Origin: Cherax quadricarinatus
Taxonomy: Eukaryota > Arthropoda > Malacostraca > Decapoda > Parastacidae
Direction of reading: 5' to 3'
NCBI RefSeq assembly: GCF_038502225.1
Contig: NC_091341.1
Coordinates: forward strand, 3,921,253-3,985,252
DNA: 64,000 nt
Within the stretch, counting starts at the first letter, position 1. The number at the start of each line of letters is the position of its first letter. The notes under the pieces are model-generated. The model saw only the letters and a program-made list of their open reading frames with translations, did no database searches and was not told the origin of the DNA. Below, one piece after another: positions 49,248 through 61,004 of the stretch. Position numbers and translations under genes: made by a program.

Positions 49248-50640
49248 ATGTATTTTGGCAGGAAAACAGTGAAGTCCCAGTGTAGTAATATTATGAGTTC
49301 TAGGGAAACTAGTAATAAGCAGAACGAGGTAGATATTGAAAAACCAGTGACACTGGGTGATAAGGACAGTAATAGGTTTAGTAGAAAAACAGAAATGAGT
49401 AGGAAGGGTAAAGAGAAAGGAGAGTCTTTCAATGTTTATGCTAATAGCCGTAGTGCTAGGAATAAGATGGACGAGTTGAGATTAGTTGCTAGTGCAGGTA
49501 ACATTGATGTATTTGCCTTAACTGAGACGTGGTTTAATTCAAAAAGTCGGGACATGTCTGCGGAATGTCACATTCTGGGTTTTAAATTGTTCCAAGTAGA
49601 TAGAAGTATCGGGAAGGGGGGTTGGGTGGCATTGTATGTCAGAGATCGCTTGAACTGTTGCATAAAAACGGGTATTAAGTCTGAATTAACACATACAGAG
49701 TCTGTTTGGATAGAATTTTCAGAGGGGCATGAAAAACTGATTTTAGGAGTGATATACCGTCCCCCAGACTTAGATAGGGACCAAGGGAGACTACTATGGG
49801 AGGAAATTGTTAAGGCCACAAGGCACGATAATGTAGTAATTCTAGGAGACTAACTTTAGTCATATTGATTGGAATTTCTTGACTGGGAATTTAGAATCAT
49901 ACGACTTGTTAGAAGTAGTTCAGGATTGTTTTTTGAAGCAGTTTGTGACAGAACCTACAAGGGGAAATAACCTGCTTGACTTAGTTCTGGAAAACAATGA
50001 ATCCCTTGTTAATAATTTAGAAATTTCAGAGGAACTGGGTGCTAGCGACCACAAATCAATTACATTTAGCATTGAATGGAAGTACGATAGTAGCGATAAC
50101 TCAGTAACAGTCCCAGATTTTCGCTTAGCAGATTACGATGGGCTTAGAGAACACTTATCATCTGTTGACTGGGGTAACGAAGAGAGCTATCAATATGACA
50201 GTTTTCTGAACACTATACATGCTGCTCAAAGAGCGTTTATCCCGTATAAAGAAATTAGATCAAATAGAAATGACCCAAAATGGATGAATAATAGGCTAAA
50301 ATATCTACTAGGGCATAAGAAAGGAGGTGAGGGTCATCTTATGAATCAGTATATTGACATTAAGAGGGACATTAAAAAGGGGATAAGAAAAGCTAAAAGG
50401 GACTATGAAATTAAAGTTGCTAGAGATTCTAAAACTAACCCAAAAAGTTTTTTCCAGGTTTATAGAACAAAAGTTAGAGATAAGATAGGTCCCCTAAAAA
50501 ATAACTATGGACATCTTACTGACAAAGAGAATGAAATGTGCTCGATTTTAAATAATTATTTTATCTCGGTTTTTACACAGGAAGACACTAACAATATTCC
50601 AGTGATTAATTTTTATAGTTGGCTAGAAGAAGATAAATAA
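49248..50640 (+). pseudogene. Family C ORF2 N-terminal endonuclease and linker
   Basis: 49248-49853: NVYANSRSARNKMDEL, FALTETWFNS (catalytic Glu), GGWVALYVRD, LGVIYRPPDLD. A 2-nt deletion at the GDFN motif creates a stop. 49879-50640: FVTEPTRGNNLLDLVLENNE, GASDHKSITF (catalytic Asp-His), then a basic linker. An in-frame TAA at 50638 replaces the TTA found at the same place in the 62.9-kb copy. Confidence 0.88.
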
Positions 50641-50664
50641 TGTAACATCACAGTCACTAGTGAG

Positions 50665-51868
50665 ATGGTTGTGAAGCAGATAGACCGACTGAAGCAAAAT
50701 AAGTCGCCGGGTCCTGATGAGGTTTTTTCAAAGGTTCTTAAGGAATGCAAAATGGAAGTCTGTGAACCATTAACTAATATTTTTAATTTATCTCTTCAAA
50801 CAGGTGTAATGTCTGATATGTGGAAGATGGCTAATGTAATTCCTATTTTTAAAACAGGGGACAAGTCGTTACCGTCAAATTACAGCCCAATAAGCCTGAC
50901 CTCAATTGTAGGCAAATTACTAGAGTCAATTATAGCTGAGATTATAAGAAGCCATCTCGATAAGCATAGCTTGATTAATGATACTCAGCATAGATTCACA
51001 AGAGGCCGGTCTTGTCTAACTAATTTATTAACTTTCTTCAGTAAAGCTTTTGAGGCTGTTGACCACGATAAAGAGTTTGATATTATTTACTTAGATTTTA
51101 GTAAGGCTTTTAATAGAGTTCCGCACCAAAGACTGTTAAAGAAAGTGGCAGCTCATGGCATTGGGGGAAAAGTGCTCTCATGGATCGAGTCATGGCTCAC
51201 AGACAGGAAGCAGAGAGTGTCCATAAATGGGGTTAAATCCGAGTGGGGATCTGTAACAAGTGGCGTTCCACAGGGATCAGTCTTGGGCCCGTTGTTGTTT
51301 ATAATATATATCAATGATCTTGATGAGGGAATTACTAGTGATATGAGCAAATTCGCCGATGACACAAAGATAGGTAAGATAATTGATTCAAACGTAGACG
51401 TTAGGGAACTTCAGGAGGATTTAAACAAGCTATATTCTTGGTCAGAAAAGTGGCAGATGCAGTTCAATGTAGATAAATGCAAGGTTCTGAAGCTCGGGAA
51501 TGTCCATAACCCTAGCACTTATAAGTTAAATGATGTAGAACTTAGCCATACAGATTGCGAAAAGGACTTGTGGGTTATGGTGAGCAGCAACCTTAAACCA
51601 AGACAGCAATGCCTAAGCGTACGTAATAAGGCAAATAGATTACTGGGATTTATATCAAGAAGTGTAAGCAACAGAAGTCCAGAGGTCATACTGCAGCTTT
51701 ATACATCATTAGTAAGGCCTCACCTAGATTATGCAGCTCATTTCTGGTCTCCATATTACAGAATGGACATAAATTCGTTAGAAAACATTCAGCGTAGGAT
51801 GACTAAATTAATACACAGCATTAGAAATCTTCCTTATGAAGAAAGATTGAAGACTCTTAAATTACATG
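50665..51868 (+). CDS. Family C reverse transcriptase
   Basis: About 400 RT residues in the same frame as the linker, interrupted only by the TAA at 50638. Fingers: NKSPGPDEV. Motif A: IIYLDFSKAFNRVPHQ, Asp 144. Motif [11 protein letters not shown], 200-209. Motif C: KFADDTKI, FADD 230-233. Thumb: RPHLDYAAHFWSPYYR. After ERLKTLKLH (about 51868) the frame enters the minisatellite. The missing C-terminal ~110 residues are preserved at 44905-45287. Confidence 0.9.
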
Positions 51869-52252
51869 GTAGAGTGAGACACAGCAGCCTGGTAGTGCGG
51901 TACACAGCAGCCTGGTAGTGTGGTACACAGCAGCCTGGTATTGTCAGACACAGCAGTCTGGTAGTGTGAGTCAGCAGCCTGGTATTGTGGTACACAGCAG
52001 CCTGGTAGTGAGAGACACAGCAGCCTGGTTGTGTGAGACACAGCAACCTGGTAGTGTGAGACACAGCAGCCTGGTTGTGTGAGACACAGCAGCCTGGTAG
52101 TGTGGTACACAGCAGTCTGGTAATGTGAGACATAGCAGTCTGGTAGTGAGAGACACAGCAGCCTGGTAGTGTGAGACACAGCAGCCTAGCAGTGTGACAC
52201 ACAGCAATCTGGTAGCGTGAGACACCGCAGCCTGGCAATGTGAGACATAGCA
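51869..52252. repeat. 23-bp minisatellite, diverged block
   Basis: Units of CAGCCTGGTAGTGTGAGACA then CAG, about 16 copies, more diverged than the block at 53.4 kb. It interrupts family C at TTACATGGTAG. Confidence 0.92.
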
Positions 52253-52912
52253 GCCTTTGTACTTAGCTCTGTGAAGACTTGTTTGTGCGCTCTCTACGAA
52301 TTGAAGCAAGATGCCCTCCATCGAGCAACTTTACCAACAGCTTAAGGAAGAATTGAGGATGGCGAAGATGGAGATTCGGCGACTGACCGAGGAAAACAAA
52401 AAGATTCGTAGTAGTCCTCCTGTTTTGAGTCCTCAGGTCAAGAAAGGAAACTGGTCAGTGGCTAGACAGCAGGGAACGAAGTTGACAATCAAAAAGACGA
52501 ATGGAAAGGTAGAAACGATGAAGAAGAAAGAGACTGCCGTGGAAACTGTTGTGGAAACATCTAATACATTCTCAGTGCTACCCGACGAATATGAGCCGAC
52601 TACTGGGAACGTCATGACGAACGACACCAAGGAAGGTACGAATATTGTTGTTGTTGGGGATAGCCAAGTTAGGTATATGGATAGGGCGTTCTGCTTGAAG
52701 GACAGGAGTAGGAGACAGAGGGCTTGCTTTCCTGGGGCTGGGATGGAGGATATTGTTAGCCGTCTGGATGACATCATGAGAGGTAATGGGAGCAATCCTA
52801 TTATCTGTCTCAGTGCTGGAGGCAACGATGCTGGCAGACGTAGGAGTGAAGACCTGATTAGCAGGTATAGGTCAGCAATAAAAATAATTAGGAGGAAGGG
52901 TGGGAACCTGGT
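52253..52912 (+). mobile_element. Family C 5' end and ORF1, truncated
   Basis: The only copy here with the 5' UTR (TTGTACTTAGCTCTGTGAAG) and the natural ORF1 start. It runs into the array at GGGAACCTGGTGTGACACAG, where family C should read GGGAACCCTGTCATATG. Confidence 0.85.
52311..52912 (+). CDS. Family C ORF1, N-terminal two thirds
   Basis: MPSIEQLYQQLKEELRMAKM starts a heptad-like coiled coil, then a Lys/Thr-rich linker, then NIVVVGDSQVRYMDRAF (nucleophile block) and SAGGNDAGRRR. The Met at 52311 follows a 5' UTR and is the likely real start. The last esterase block is lost to the minisatellite. ORF1 in CR1-type elements binds RNA or aids transport; the role of the esterase is unclear. 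Confidence 0.82.
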
Positions 52913-55630
52913 GTGACACAGCAGCCTGGTTGTGTGAGACGCAGCAGCCTGGTAGTGTGAGACACAGCAGCCTGGTAGTGTGGTACACAGCAGTCTGGTA
53001 ATGTGAGACACAACAGTCTGGTAGTGTGAGACACAGCAGCCTGGTAGTGTGAGACACAGCTGCCTGGCAGTGTGACACACAGCAATCTGGTAGCGTGAGA
53101 CACCGCAGCCTGGCAATGTGAGACATAGTAGCCTGGTAGTATGCGATACAGCAGCCTGGTAGTGTGAGACACAGCAGCCTAGTAGTATGAGACACAGCAG
53201 CCTGGTAGTATGCGACACAGCAGCCTGGTAGTATGCGACACAGCAGCCTGGTAGTGTGAAACACAGCAGCCTGGTAGTGTGAGACACAGCAGCCTGGTAG
53301 TGTGAGACACAGCAGCCTGGTAGTGTGAGACACAGCAGCCTGGTAGTGTGAGACAGCAGCCTAGTAGAGTGAGGCACAGCAGCCTAGTAGTGTGATACAC
53401 AGCAGTTTGGTAGTGTGGTACACAACAGCTTGGTAGTGTGGTACACAGCGGCCTGGTAGTGCGGTACACAGCGGCCTGGTAGTGTTGTACAAAGCGGCCT
53501 GGCAGTGTGGTACACAGCGGCCTGGTAGTGTGGTACACAGCGGCCTGGTAGTGTGGTACACAGCGGCCTGTGCGTGTGTGACACAGCAGCCTGGTAGTGT
53601 GGTACACAGCGGCCTGGTAGTGTGGTACACAGCGGCCTGGTAGTGTGGTACACAGCGGCCTGGTAGTGTGGTACACAGCGGCCTGGTAGTGTGGTACACA
53701 GCGGCCTGGTAGTGTGGTACACAGCGGCCTGGTAGTGTGGTACACAGCGGCATGGTAGTGTGGTACACAGCGGCCTGGTAGTGTGGTACACAGCGGCCTG
53801 GTAGTGTGGTACACAGCGGCCTGGTAGTGTGGTACACAGCGGCATGGTAGTGTGGTACACAGCGGCCTGGTAGTGTGGTACACAGCGGCCTGGTAGTGTT
53901 GTACAAAGCGGCCTGGTAGTGTGGTACACAGCGGCCTGGTAGTGTGGTACACAGCGGCCTGGTAGTGTGGTACACAGCGGCCTGGTAGTGTGGTACACAG
54001 CGGCCTGGTAGTGTGGTACACAGCGGCATGGTAGTGTGGTACACAGCGGCCTGGTAGTGTGGTACACAGCGGCCTGGTAGTGTGGTACACAGCGGCCTGG
54101 TAGTGTGGTACACAGCGGCCTGGTAGTGTGGTACACAGCGGCCTGGTAGTGTGGTACACAGCGGCATGGTAGTGTGGTACACAGCGGCCTGGTAGTGTGG
54201 TACACAGCGGCCTGGTAGTGTGGTACACAGCGGCCTGGTAGTGTGGTACACAGCGGCATGGTAGTGTGGTACACAGCGGCCTGGTAGTGTGGTACACAGC
54301 GGCCTGGTAGTGTGGTACACAGCGGCCTGGTAGTGTGGTACACAGCGGCATGGTAGTGTGGTACACAGCGGCCTGGTAGTGTGGTACACAGCGGCCTGGT
54401 AGTGTGGTACACAGCGGCCTGGTAGTGTGGTACACAGCGGCCTGGTAGTGTGGTACACAGCGGCCTGGTAGTGTGGTACACAGCGGCCTGGTAGTGTGGT
54501 ACACAGCGGCCTGGTAGTGTGGTACACAGCGGCCTGGTAGTGTGGTACACAGCGGCCTGGTAGTGTGGTACACAGCGGCCTGGTAGTGTGGTACACAGCG
54601 GCCTGGTAGTGTGGTACACAGCGGCATGGTAGTGTGGTACACAGCGGCCTGGTAGTGTGGTACACAGCGGCCTGGTAGTGTGGTACACAGCGGCCTGGTA
54701 GTGTGGTACACAGCGGCCTGGTAGTGTGGTACACAGCGGCCTGGTAGTGTGGTACACAGCGGCCTGGTAGTGTGGTACACAGCGGCATGGTAGTGTGGTA
54801 CACAGCGGCATGGTAGTGTGGTACACAGCGGCCTGGTAGTGTGGTACACAGCGGCCTGGTAGTGTGGTACACAGCGGCATGGTAGTGTGGTACACAGCGG
54901 CCTGGTAGTGTGGTACACAGCGGCATGGTAGTGTGGTACACAGCGGCCTGGTAGTGTGGTACACAGCGGCATGGTAGTGTGGTACACAGCGGCCTGGTAG
55001 TGTGGTACACAGCGGCCTGGTAGTGTGGTACACAGCGGCATGGTAGTGTGGTACACAGCGGCCTGGTAGTGTGGTACACAGCGGCCTGGTAGTGTGGTAC
55101 ACAGCGGCCTGGTAGTGTGGTACACAGCGGCCTGGTAGTGTGGTACACAGCGGCCTGGTAGTGTGGTACACAGCGGCCTGGTAGTGTGGTACACAGCGGC
55201 CTGGTAGTGTGGTACACAGCGGCCTGGTAGTGTGGTACACAGCGGCCTGGTAGTGTGGTACACAGCGGCATGGTAGTGTGGTACACAGCGGCATGGTAGT
55301 GTGGTACACAGCGGCCTGGTAGTGTGGTACACAGCGGCCTGGTAGTGTGGTACACAGCGGCATGGTAGTGTGGTACACAGCGGCCTGGTAGTGTGGTACA
55401 CAGCGGCATGGTAGTGTGGTACACAGCGGCCTGGTAGTGTGGTACACAGCGGCATGGTAGTGTGGTACACAGCGGCCTGGTAGTGTGGTACACAGCGGCC
55501 TGGTAGTGTGGTACACAGCGGCATGGTAGTGTGGTACACAGCGGCCTGGTAGTGTGGTACACAGCGGCCTGGTAGTGTGGTACACAGCGGCCTGGTAGTG
55601 TGGTACACAGCGGCCTGGTAGTGTGGTATA
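52913..55630. repeat. 23-bp minisatellite, main array (~118 units)
   Basis: The unit is CGGCCTGGTAGTGTGGTACACAG (23 bp), with CATGG or CCTGG forms. The first ~500 bp are AGACACAGCAG variants like those at 51.9 kb. The order of CATGG/CCTGG units at 54786-55039 repeats exactly at 55269-55522, an offset of 483 bp (21 units). All three minus frames are open for over 700 codons because no unit contains a stop; this is not coding. Confidence 0.97.
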
Positions 55631-55794
55631 CTTAACCTTAGAAAGGTAACTTAGGCATCCCCAGGAAATTCATTAACTCTTTATCTGACAGGACCTGGAT
55701 TCTGAGGATCTGTCCTCGTTCCTGATGAGAATCTTAAGACTAAGTCTTTACCCTCCTCTATCCCCCTCTATCCCATCTCACAGAGAGCCCGTTC

Positions 55795-56505
55795 TTTTAG
55801 TCCAGTGGTTCCCAAACTGGGGGTAAATTACCCCCTGGGGGTAATTTAACCATTTTTGGGGGGTAATGGAGGGGTGACAGAAAAAAAGTTATGAATTCTG
55901 AAAATCAAGAAAACAATGCCGTACCCGGTATGAGGATTATTGTTAACTTTGTCTTAGTATATAAAGTTGTAAAGTAAACCTATTATAAGTAAGTAATAAA
56001 GTTAAACCAAATAACAATAAACATCAAAAACTAATATACAGTATTAGAAAAGAAGAAATATATAGCTAAGTGTGTGGAAACCCAAAAGTATTTTGACAAG
56101 TATGCTTCAGGACAAAAGTCACTCAGTAGCCCAGATCGACCTGTCCAGTACGCGTCACTCACTTCCTGAGGCTGCCTCTATTTCACACTGTCAGTTTATC
56201 TGTGAGCATCAGCCGAGGTAGACATAAGCTGGTATGTATGTGTACTGCCCTGTGCAGTATATAGTTAGTATTTACCCACTGTTACTGTGAATTTGTAGCT
56301 ATTATTAATTTTATATATAATGTATGTGTGGTTCTTACGTTTTCAATGGTTTTGCTAGGATTAGCAGAGTATGCGAGGCTGTATACGTTCACGTTTAGCC
56401 ATATATATCAATAATAACAACATTTTGTGAAAGGGGTAACATGCTTTATGTGGCATGTTAAATTGGGTAACAAGCTGAAAAAGTTTGGGAACCACTGTTT
56501 TAGTC
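55795..56505. mobile_element. 695-bp non-autonomous hAT element with 8-bp TSD
   Basis: TSD TTTTAGTC lies at 55795-55802 and 56498-56505. The element (55803-56497) begins CAGTGGTTCCCAAACTGGG and ends AAAGTTTGGGAACCACTG, the classic hAT terminal inverted repeat. No transposase is encoded. A TTACCCCCTGGGGGTAA palindrome lies at 55831-55847. Confidence 0.95.
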
Positions 56506-56860
56506 CATTTCCCAGCTGAACCTGTCCTCCTTTCCCATCTATTGAACCTAGCTACTCCTAGCTACTGAACCTCTCGTTCACTTATGTCATCTCTTTGCTA
56601 TTTATGCTATTTCCTAGGCACTTATGCCACCTCTTAGCTACTTTAACCATCTCCTAGTTAATGTCATCTAGCTAATTATTCTATCTATGCTAGTTATGCT
56701 AAGCCCGTATGGGTTATACATTGCAAGAATATTGCAGGCTCGATCCCTCGTCCGGTAATTACGAACACAACCCACTTATGTTCATTGTAGTTCTATCAGC
56801 CGTAACAAATAAATAACATGATTTCTGCTTTACACAGTTAATCCAGTACAATTAATATCC

Positions 56861-56875
<15 letters not shown>
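56506..56875. other. Unassigned spacer with pyrimidine-rich repeats
   Basis: Degenerate CTAGCTACT repeats at 56540-56700. CAGGCTCGATCCCTCGTCCG at about 56733 resembles a B-box tRNA-SINE scrap. Confidence 0.35.

Positions 56876-56920
<45 letters not shown>
56872..56920. repeat. (CA)n microsatellite
   Basis: Pure CA run. Confidence 0.96.
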
Positions 56921-56924
<4 letters not shown>

Positions 56925-57159
56925 TAGACTAGGACAAGTGGTTTACACATTATTCATGGGATGGGCAGGTGTTATCATGGCTCACTCTCCAGCACGTCCA
57001 TAGCTGGAGTTAGTAGCTGATGTGTCAGTTAGTTGTGTATGTGTGTGTGTGTTTTAGTTACCAGCTGTCAGACAAAGCCCATCAGCGAAAGGCTGAAGTC
57101 GATCGGAAGAGACATTCTCTAATTATTCGGAATCTAATCACTTGAAGGTTATCTCTCAC

Positions 57160-57700
57160 ACGTTAATAATGTCCAATACTGAAAGGTTGAATCAAACACA
57201 AGCACCACACCTGGGGATCTTTACTGCCGAAACGTATCGCCTTCACCGAAGGCTTTATCAACAGAATTCACTGGCAACATTTTACTAGAGCAGTGGAAGA
57301 AGTGAAGTAATCTCAACATGTTTAGTCTTTTAACCTTGAAGACATGACAGTTGTCGTTCGGTCCTTAACCTTGAAGACATGACGGTTGTTGTTGCTCAGT
57401 CCTTAGTCTTGAAGACATGACGGTTGTTGTTCTTCAGTCCTTAGCCTTGAAGACATGACGGTTGTTGTTGTTCAGTCCTTAGCCTTGAAGACATGACGGT
57501 TGCTGTTGTTCGGTCCTTAACCTTGAAGACATGACGGTTGCTGTTGTTCAGTCCTTAGCCTTGAAGACATGACAGTCGTTGAGTCCCTTAACCTTGAAGA
57601 CATGCCAGTTGTTGTTCAATTCCTTAACCTTGAAGACATGACAGTTGCCTTTACTGAAAGTGTTAAGTCCTTTAGCCTTGATCTGTCTGATGGACTGAAA
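57160..57700 (-). mobile_element. Degenerate ribozyme-type element with an internal ~40-bp minisatellite
   Basis: Hammerhead relic at 57222-57264, then about eight units of CCTTGAAGACATGACGGTTG then TTGTTGTTCAGTCCTTAG. Ends with TGATGGACTGAAAGTTTAAA. The phrase GAAGACATGA-AGTCC resembles the GAAGACGATGTAATCAGTCC region of other copies. Confidence 0.65.
57222..57264 (-). ncRNA. Hammerhead-like relic
   Basis: Minus strand: CTGTTGATAAAGCCTTCGGT, GAAGGCGATACGTTTCGGCA. Stem II GCCTTC/GAAGGC is perfect, but GAAA is GATA and the CTGA core is altered. Confidence 0.45.
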
Positions 57701-57704
57701 GTTT

Positions 57705-58230
57705 AAAGCCGATCAGGTAATTAGATATTTTGTCTTCATTTCCCCAACCTTCCATACGGTGATTTGTCAGTCTTTTCTGATGGGCTCTAGTTCCTGGGCC
57801 TCACAGAGACTCCTGAGAACTTCACAATACATCATCCGATTGATCTCGTATTTCCAGGTGTTTGAGTTGAGTACCAGTTCCTGGTCCTCTTGAGGGTGTT
57901 GACATGCAGCATCTGTGCGTCTTGGAGGTTACACCATAATCGCTTTGCTTCTTGAGAGTGTTGAGCCACAGCTCCAGCACCTCTTGAAGTTGTCTTTAAG
58001 GGAAAGGGACTCGAGTTTTAAGTCCCAGGTCTCTTGAGGAAGTTAAACTGTAGCTCCTCTGCCTCTTTAAACGCTCCGAGGAACAGTTACTAGGCCTCTC
58101 CCTTGCCTTGACGTACTAGTTCAGTCAGCCGGTACTTTGAGTTGCAACAAATTGCAACAATGTGTTTTTGTTGCAACTAGCTTGGTGTTCCTAGCTGGAC
58201 ATGTAAGTAGAGGGACACAGAAGTGGAGAT
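57705..58230. other. Unassigned spacer
   Basis: Several degenerate CTTGAGG-type phrases. No gene. Confidence 0.35.
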
Positions 58231-58239
58231 ATATATGTT

Positions 58240-58340
58240 AGGTAAAAGGAGACAAGTGCAACTAATGTGACATTTTATTGTGGCAACGTTTCGCTCTCCA
58301 AGAGCTTTGTCAAGCCGTTATATAATTTACAAGTATCATA
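58240..58340 (-). ncRNA. Second-type hammerhead-like element end
   Basis: AGGTAAAAGGACACAAGTGC-like tail (GGAGACAAGTGCAACTAATG), then the block 58275-58317: minus strand CTTGACAAAGCTCTTGGAGA, GCGAAACGTTGCCACAATAA. Stem II GCTCT/AGAGC is good. The CTGA core is degenerate. The subfamily matches 12790-12860. Confidence 0.45.
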
Positions 58341-58364
58341 TGCCAATCGACACTTACTTAGGAT

Positions 58365-58622
58365 ACGTTGGATTTTAAACCCGGGAGGGTTAGCAACCCA
58401 TGATAACCCAAGAAAGTCAGTATATCATCGAGGACTGTGTCTTATTTCCAATGTGGTCTTTTAATCTTGTCCCCCAGAATGCGACCCAAACTAGTCGACT
58501 AACATCCAGGTGCCTACTTACTGCGTAAGGAAACATACACAACGCTTCCATCCGTGCCGGGCATTGAACCACGGACACTCAATGTGTGAGGTAAGAGCGT
58601 TACCAGCCGAGCCACGGGACTT
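58365..58622 (-). mobile_element. tRNA-derived SINE, near full length
   Basis: The minus strand begins GTCCCGTGGCTCGGCTGG (A box) and continues to CGTGGTTCAATGCCCGGCA (B box), a tRNA head with CTCACACATTGAG in the anticodon region. The body TAGGCACCTGGATGTTAGTC and GGGGGACAAGATTAAAAGAC follows, ending CTTTCTTGGGTTATCATGGG and GGGTTTAAAATCC. I remember this layout as a common decapod SINE. Confidence 0.85.
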
Positions 58623-58624
58623 AC

Positions 58625-58990
58625 ATTAACCTAACATCTGTGACCCGTCGCTGTCTATTACATATCTGAAGCCCCATATTTTATTCATTTAGAATATATT
58701 TTGTGTGTAATATTTACAGTAATTTATCGCTAATTCTCTGTTGTTTACATACTGAAATATTTTCTCCAAGTATTAATATGGCCCTCTGCATAATTTGCAA
58801 TGAACCGCATAATCTCTGCATAATCTGCAATGGTAGTGAGAAAAACAAGAGCTTTAGTGATTATTTTGTTGTAATCCTCGATAATTATTTCTCTTCCCCC
58901 TTCCCTCTTCCTCTACCTCCTCTCCAGCTTTCGTTCTTCTCTGGGAATACAGTTGTTCTTCTTGAAAAATGAAGTATAGGCGTTAACAAA
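58625..58990. other. Unassigned AT-rich spacer
   Basis: Contains an imperfect ATAATCTGCAATG doubling at 58790-58830. Confidence 0.35.
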
Positions 58991-58999
58991 GCCAGTGAA

Positions 59000-60760
59000 T
59001 AAGATGAGACGTTTGTTGCATCGGCAGAACAATCTGTGCACAATGTTGATCCGACTCTTGCAACAAGAAAAGTATTAGACCAGATCAGAAATGAAGTAGC
59101 GAGAAAACGTAGACCAGTCGCCGCTTTCTTCGATCTAGTGAAGCTAAGTTTCAATTCCCCGAAGACAGCTTATTGGGTGGACAACCAGCTTAGTTTACAG
59201 GGAGGAAGAGAAGCTGTGATGTGTTCCCAGTCAGAAGTAAGGTTTGTCAGGAAACAGGACAAGTGTTTCCTGACGCGAGTCCTGGTCATACGATGACCCG
59301 CAGCTGCAGCTTTTGGTCATCTGGCAGAGGCCTTCAGCTAGCTAATTATGGTTATGATTGTAACCAATGAGATTACTCAGAGTAAAGTGACTTCCACTAC
59401 ACTACTGAGGCCGTGTAGGAAAAATCCATAGTGACAACAACGTATACAGAATACATACAGTGACAACAATGTATACAGAATGCATAGTGACAAATATGAA
59501 GGCTAAACTTGAAAACCACTTTGGGAAATGCATTGTAATTATTGCTGTACTCTCAACAGCAAGGACAATGTATTGACACTGAGGCACAGCATCGAATATC
59601 CTGTTCGAGTTTTCTGGAACCCCCAGATTGACAGACGTTGTGGAGGAGAAACTAAGACTAATAAAAGCCGCCGCAGATCTTATCAAGAATGACATTAAGT
59701 ACAGTGAACCATGTGCTGATACATATACAAGCTGTGAGTACTTGTGTTCCTTGGGAAAAAAATAGTGATTTTGTACCCGAGTCCATGAGAATAGTCAGGG
59801 AAAAGCCAAGCGAAGTATCACATCAAGATATTATGCAAGTTGTCAGAGCTAAAGTTCTGCTCGCACCACCTCACAATGGTCTCCCAGTGTAAATGTATCA
59901 TTAATTCGGATCTAAATTTATCATTGATGCTCTGTACAGTCTGGCAATCAGTTCGTTATATTCTGAAGTTATATTCTGAAGCCTGGGCAGTGATATTCCT
60001 GGCATCGAATCTGCACATTTCCTCCAGTTTGTTGTTGATAATGCAGACCACAACATCGCCACACTAGATAACCGCGACACATTCGACGGTATATGTACCA
60101 AAGATTACAGTAGTCAGATAAATTCCCAGGCTTTCTGTTCAGGTCAGAAGAATTGTATACTTCAAAGAAAGGAAGATTTGGAACATCAATAGGGTGACGA
60201 AAGAACTAGGTCCAGGAACATATTCCTTGCTGCCATTCGCTGATGTTGCTACTGGTTGTGACAACTCCATGTCTTTGGTGCTGGAAATGGAGCTACGCTT
60301 ACTAAATTGTGCAGCAATGTCGAGTTAAAGGAGGAAGCAGTAGTCTTCTTGAAACAGCCTTCTTAAGAAATCATCAGTGCTGTTTATACGGTGGTAACTA
60401 CGTTGAGGACTTGGATGTTCTGCATACAGAAAGGTCTAAGAGGCCACTAGAGGCTGCTTTTTCGTGCAGATACACGCCCTCCCTCTAGCTAATAACCACC
60501 ACAGTGCTTATACATGTTTCCAGCATCAAAACTGGCTAGGAAAGACTGTGAATGCCGAAGAGTGGAGATGGATTGAGAATAATGCTGGTTTTAAACCTAT
60601 AACAAGCGACTTGCCACCCAGCTTCAATGTCACTGTTACAAGTAATACGCTGCAACTGTCAAGCGAACAGTAATACACGAAGGTGTAGCTGCAGGAACCA
60701 TGCTCAGATGCTTGTAGATATTATAGAGGGGCGGGATGCACAAGTGCCATGTAATCTGTT
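59000..60760 (+). pseudogene. Degenerate copy of a dispersed arthropod gene family
   Basis: Scattered coding remnants in several frames: LDQIRNEVARKRRPVAAFFD (59070), PESMRIVREKPSEVSHQDIM (59776), FVVDNADHNIATLDNRDTF (60028, a motif I remember from large uncharacterised arthropod proteins), AEEWRWIENNAGFKPI (60552) and RCNCQANSNTRRCSCRNHA (Cys-rich end, 60648). Many stops and frameshifts. I cannot name a function. The high copy number in arthropods suggests a mobile origin. Confidence 0.5.
59285..59350 (+). repeat. SINE 3' fragment
   Basis: ACCCGCAGCTGCAGCTTTTG, GTCATCTGGCAGAGGCCTTC. Matches 32545-32590. Confidence 0.65.
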
Positions 60761-61004
60761 GACAACCTGTTCGAAGATGATAATATTAAGTTTGAGTAGA
60801 TCGATGCATTTCAAGTGGCTGATATTCTTCATGTAACGTTACTGTTCAGTGCACTTATTTTAAATGGCCACGTAACATTTCTTGTGATCTGACTTATTTA
60901 CACACGTTGAAAGTATTGGGTAAGAATATAACCTACAAGCATCTTAAAAGTTTTCCACTGATGAAAATTTTATACAAAACTGCACTGATAAACATTTTGT
61001 GGTT

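Larger units (their letters stand above)
48489..51868 (+). mobile_element. Family C CR1-like non-LTR retrotransposon
   Basis: Order: partial ORF1 (48489-49233), then ORF2 with endonuclease and RT, cut off at 51868 by a minisatellite. Only a few lesions are present: an ~18-20-bp deletion in ORF1 at about 48746, a 2-nt deletion at about 49851, a nonsense codon at 50638 and a truncated C-terminus. It is near-identical to the copies at 52253-52912 and 62648-63841, so the family has been active recently. Confidence 0.9.

Noticed and set aside
53179..55608. Open frames of 733-809 codons on the minus strand
   Set aside because: A 23-bp unit with no stop in any phase gives three parallel open frames with the same cyclic peptide. 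This is a minisatellite artefact.
58540..58622. Possible functional tRNA gene
   Set aside because: A and B boxes are present, but the acceptor stem does not pair, and the head continues into a SINE body.
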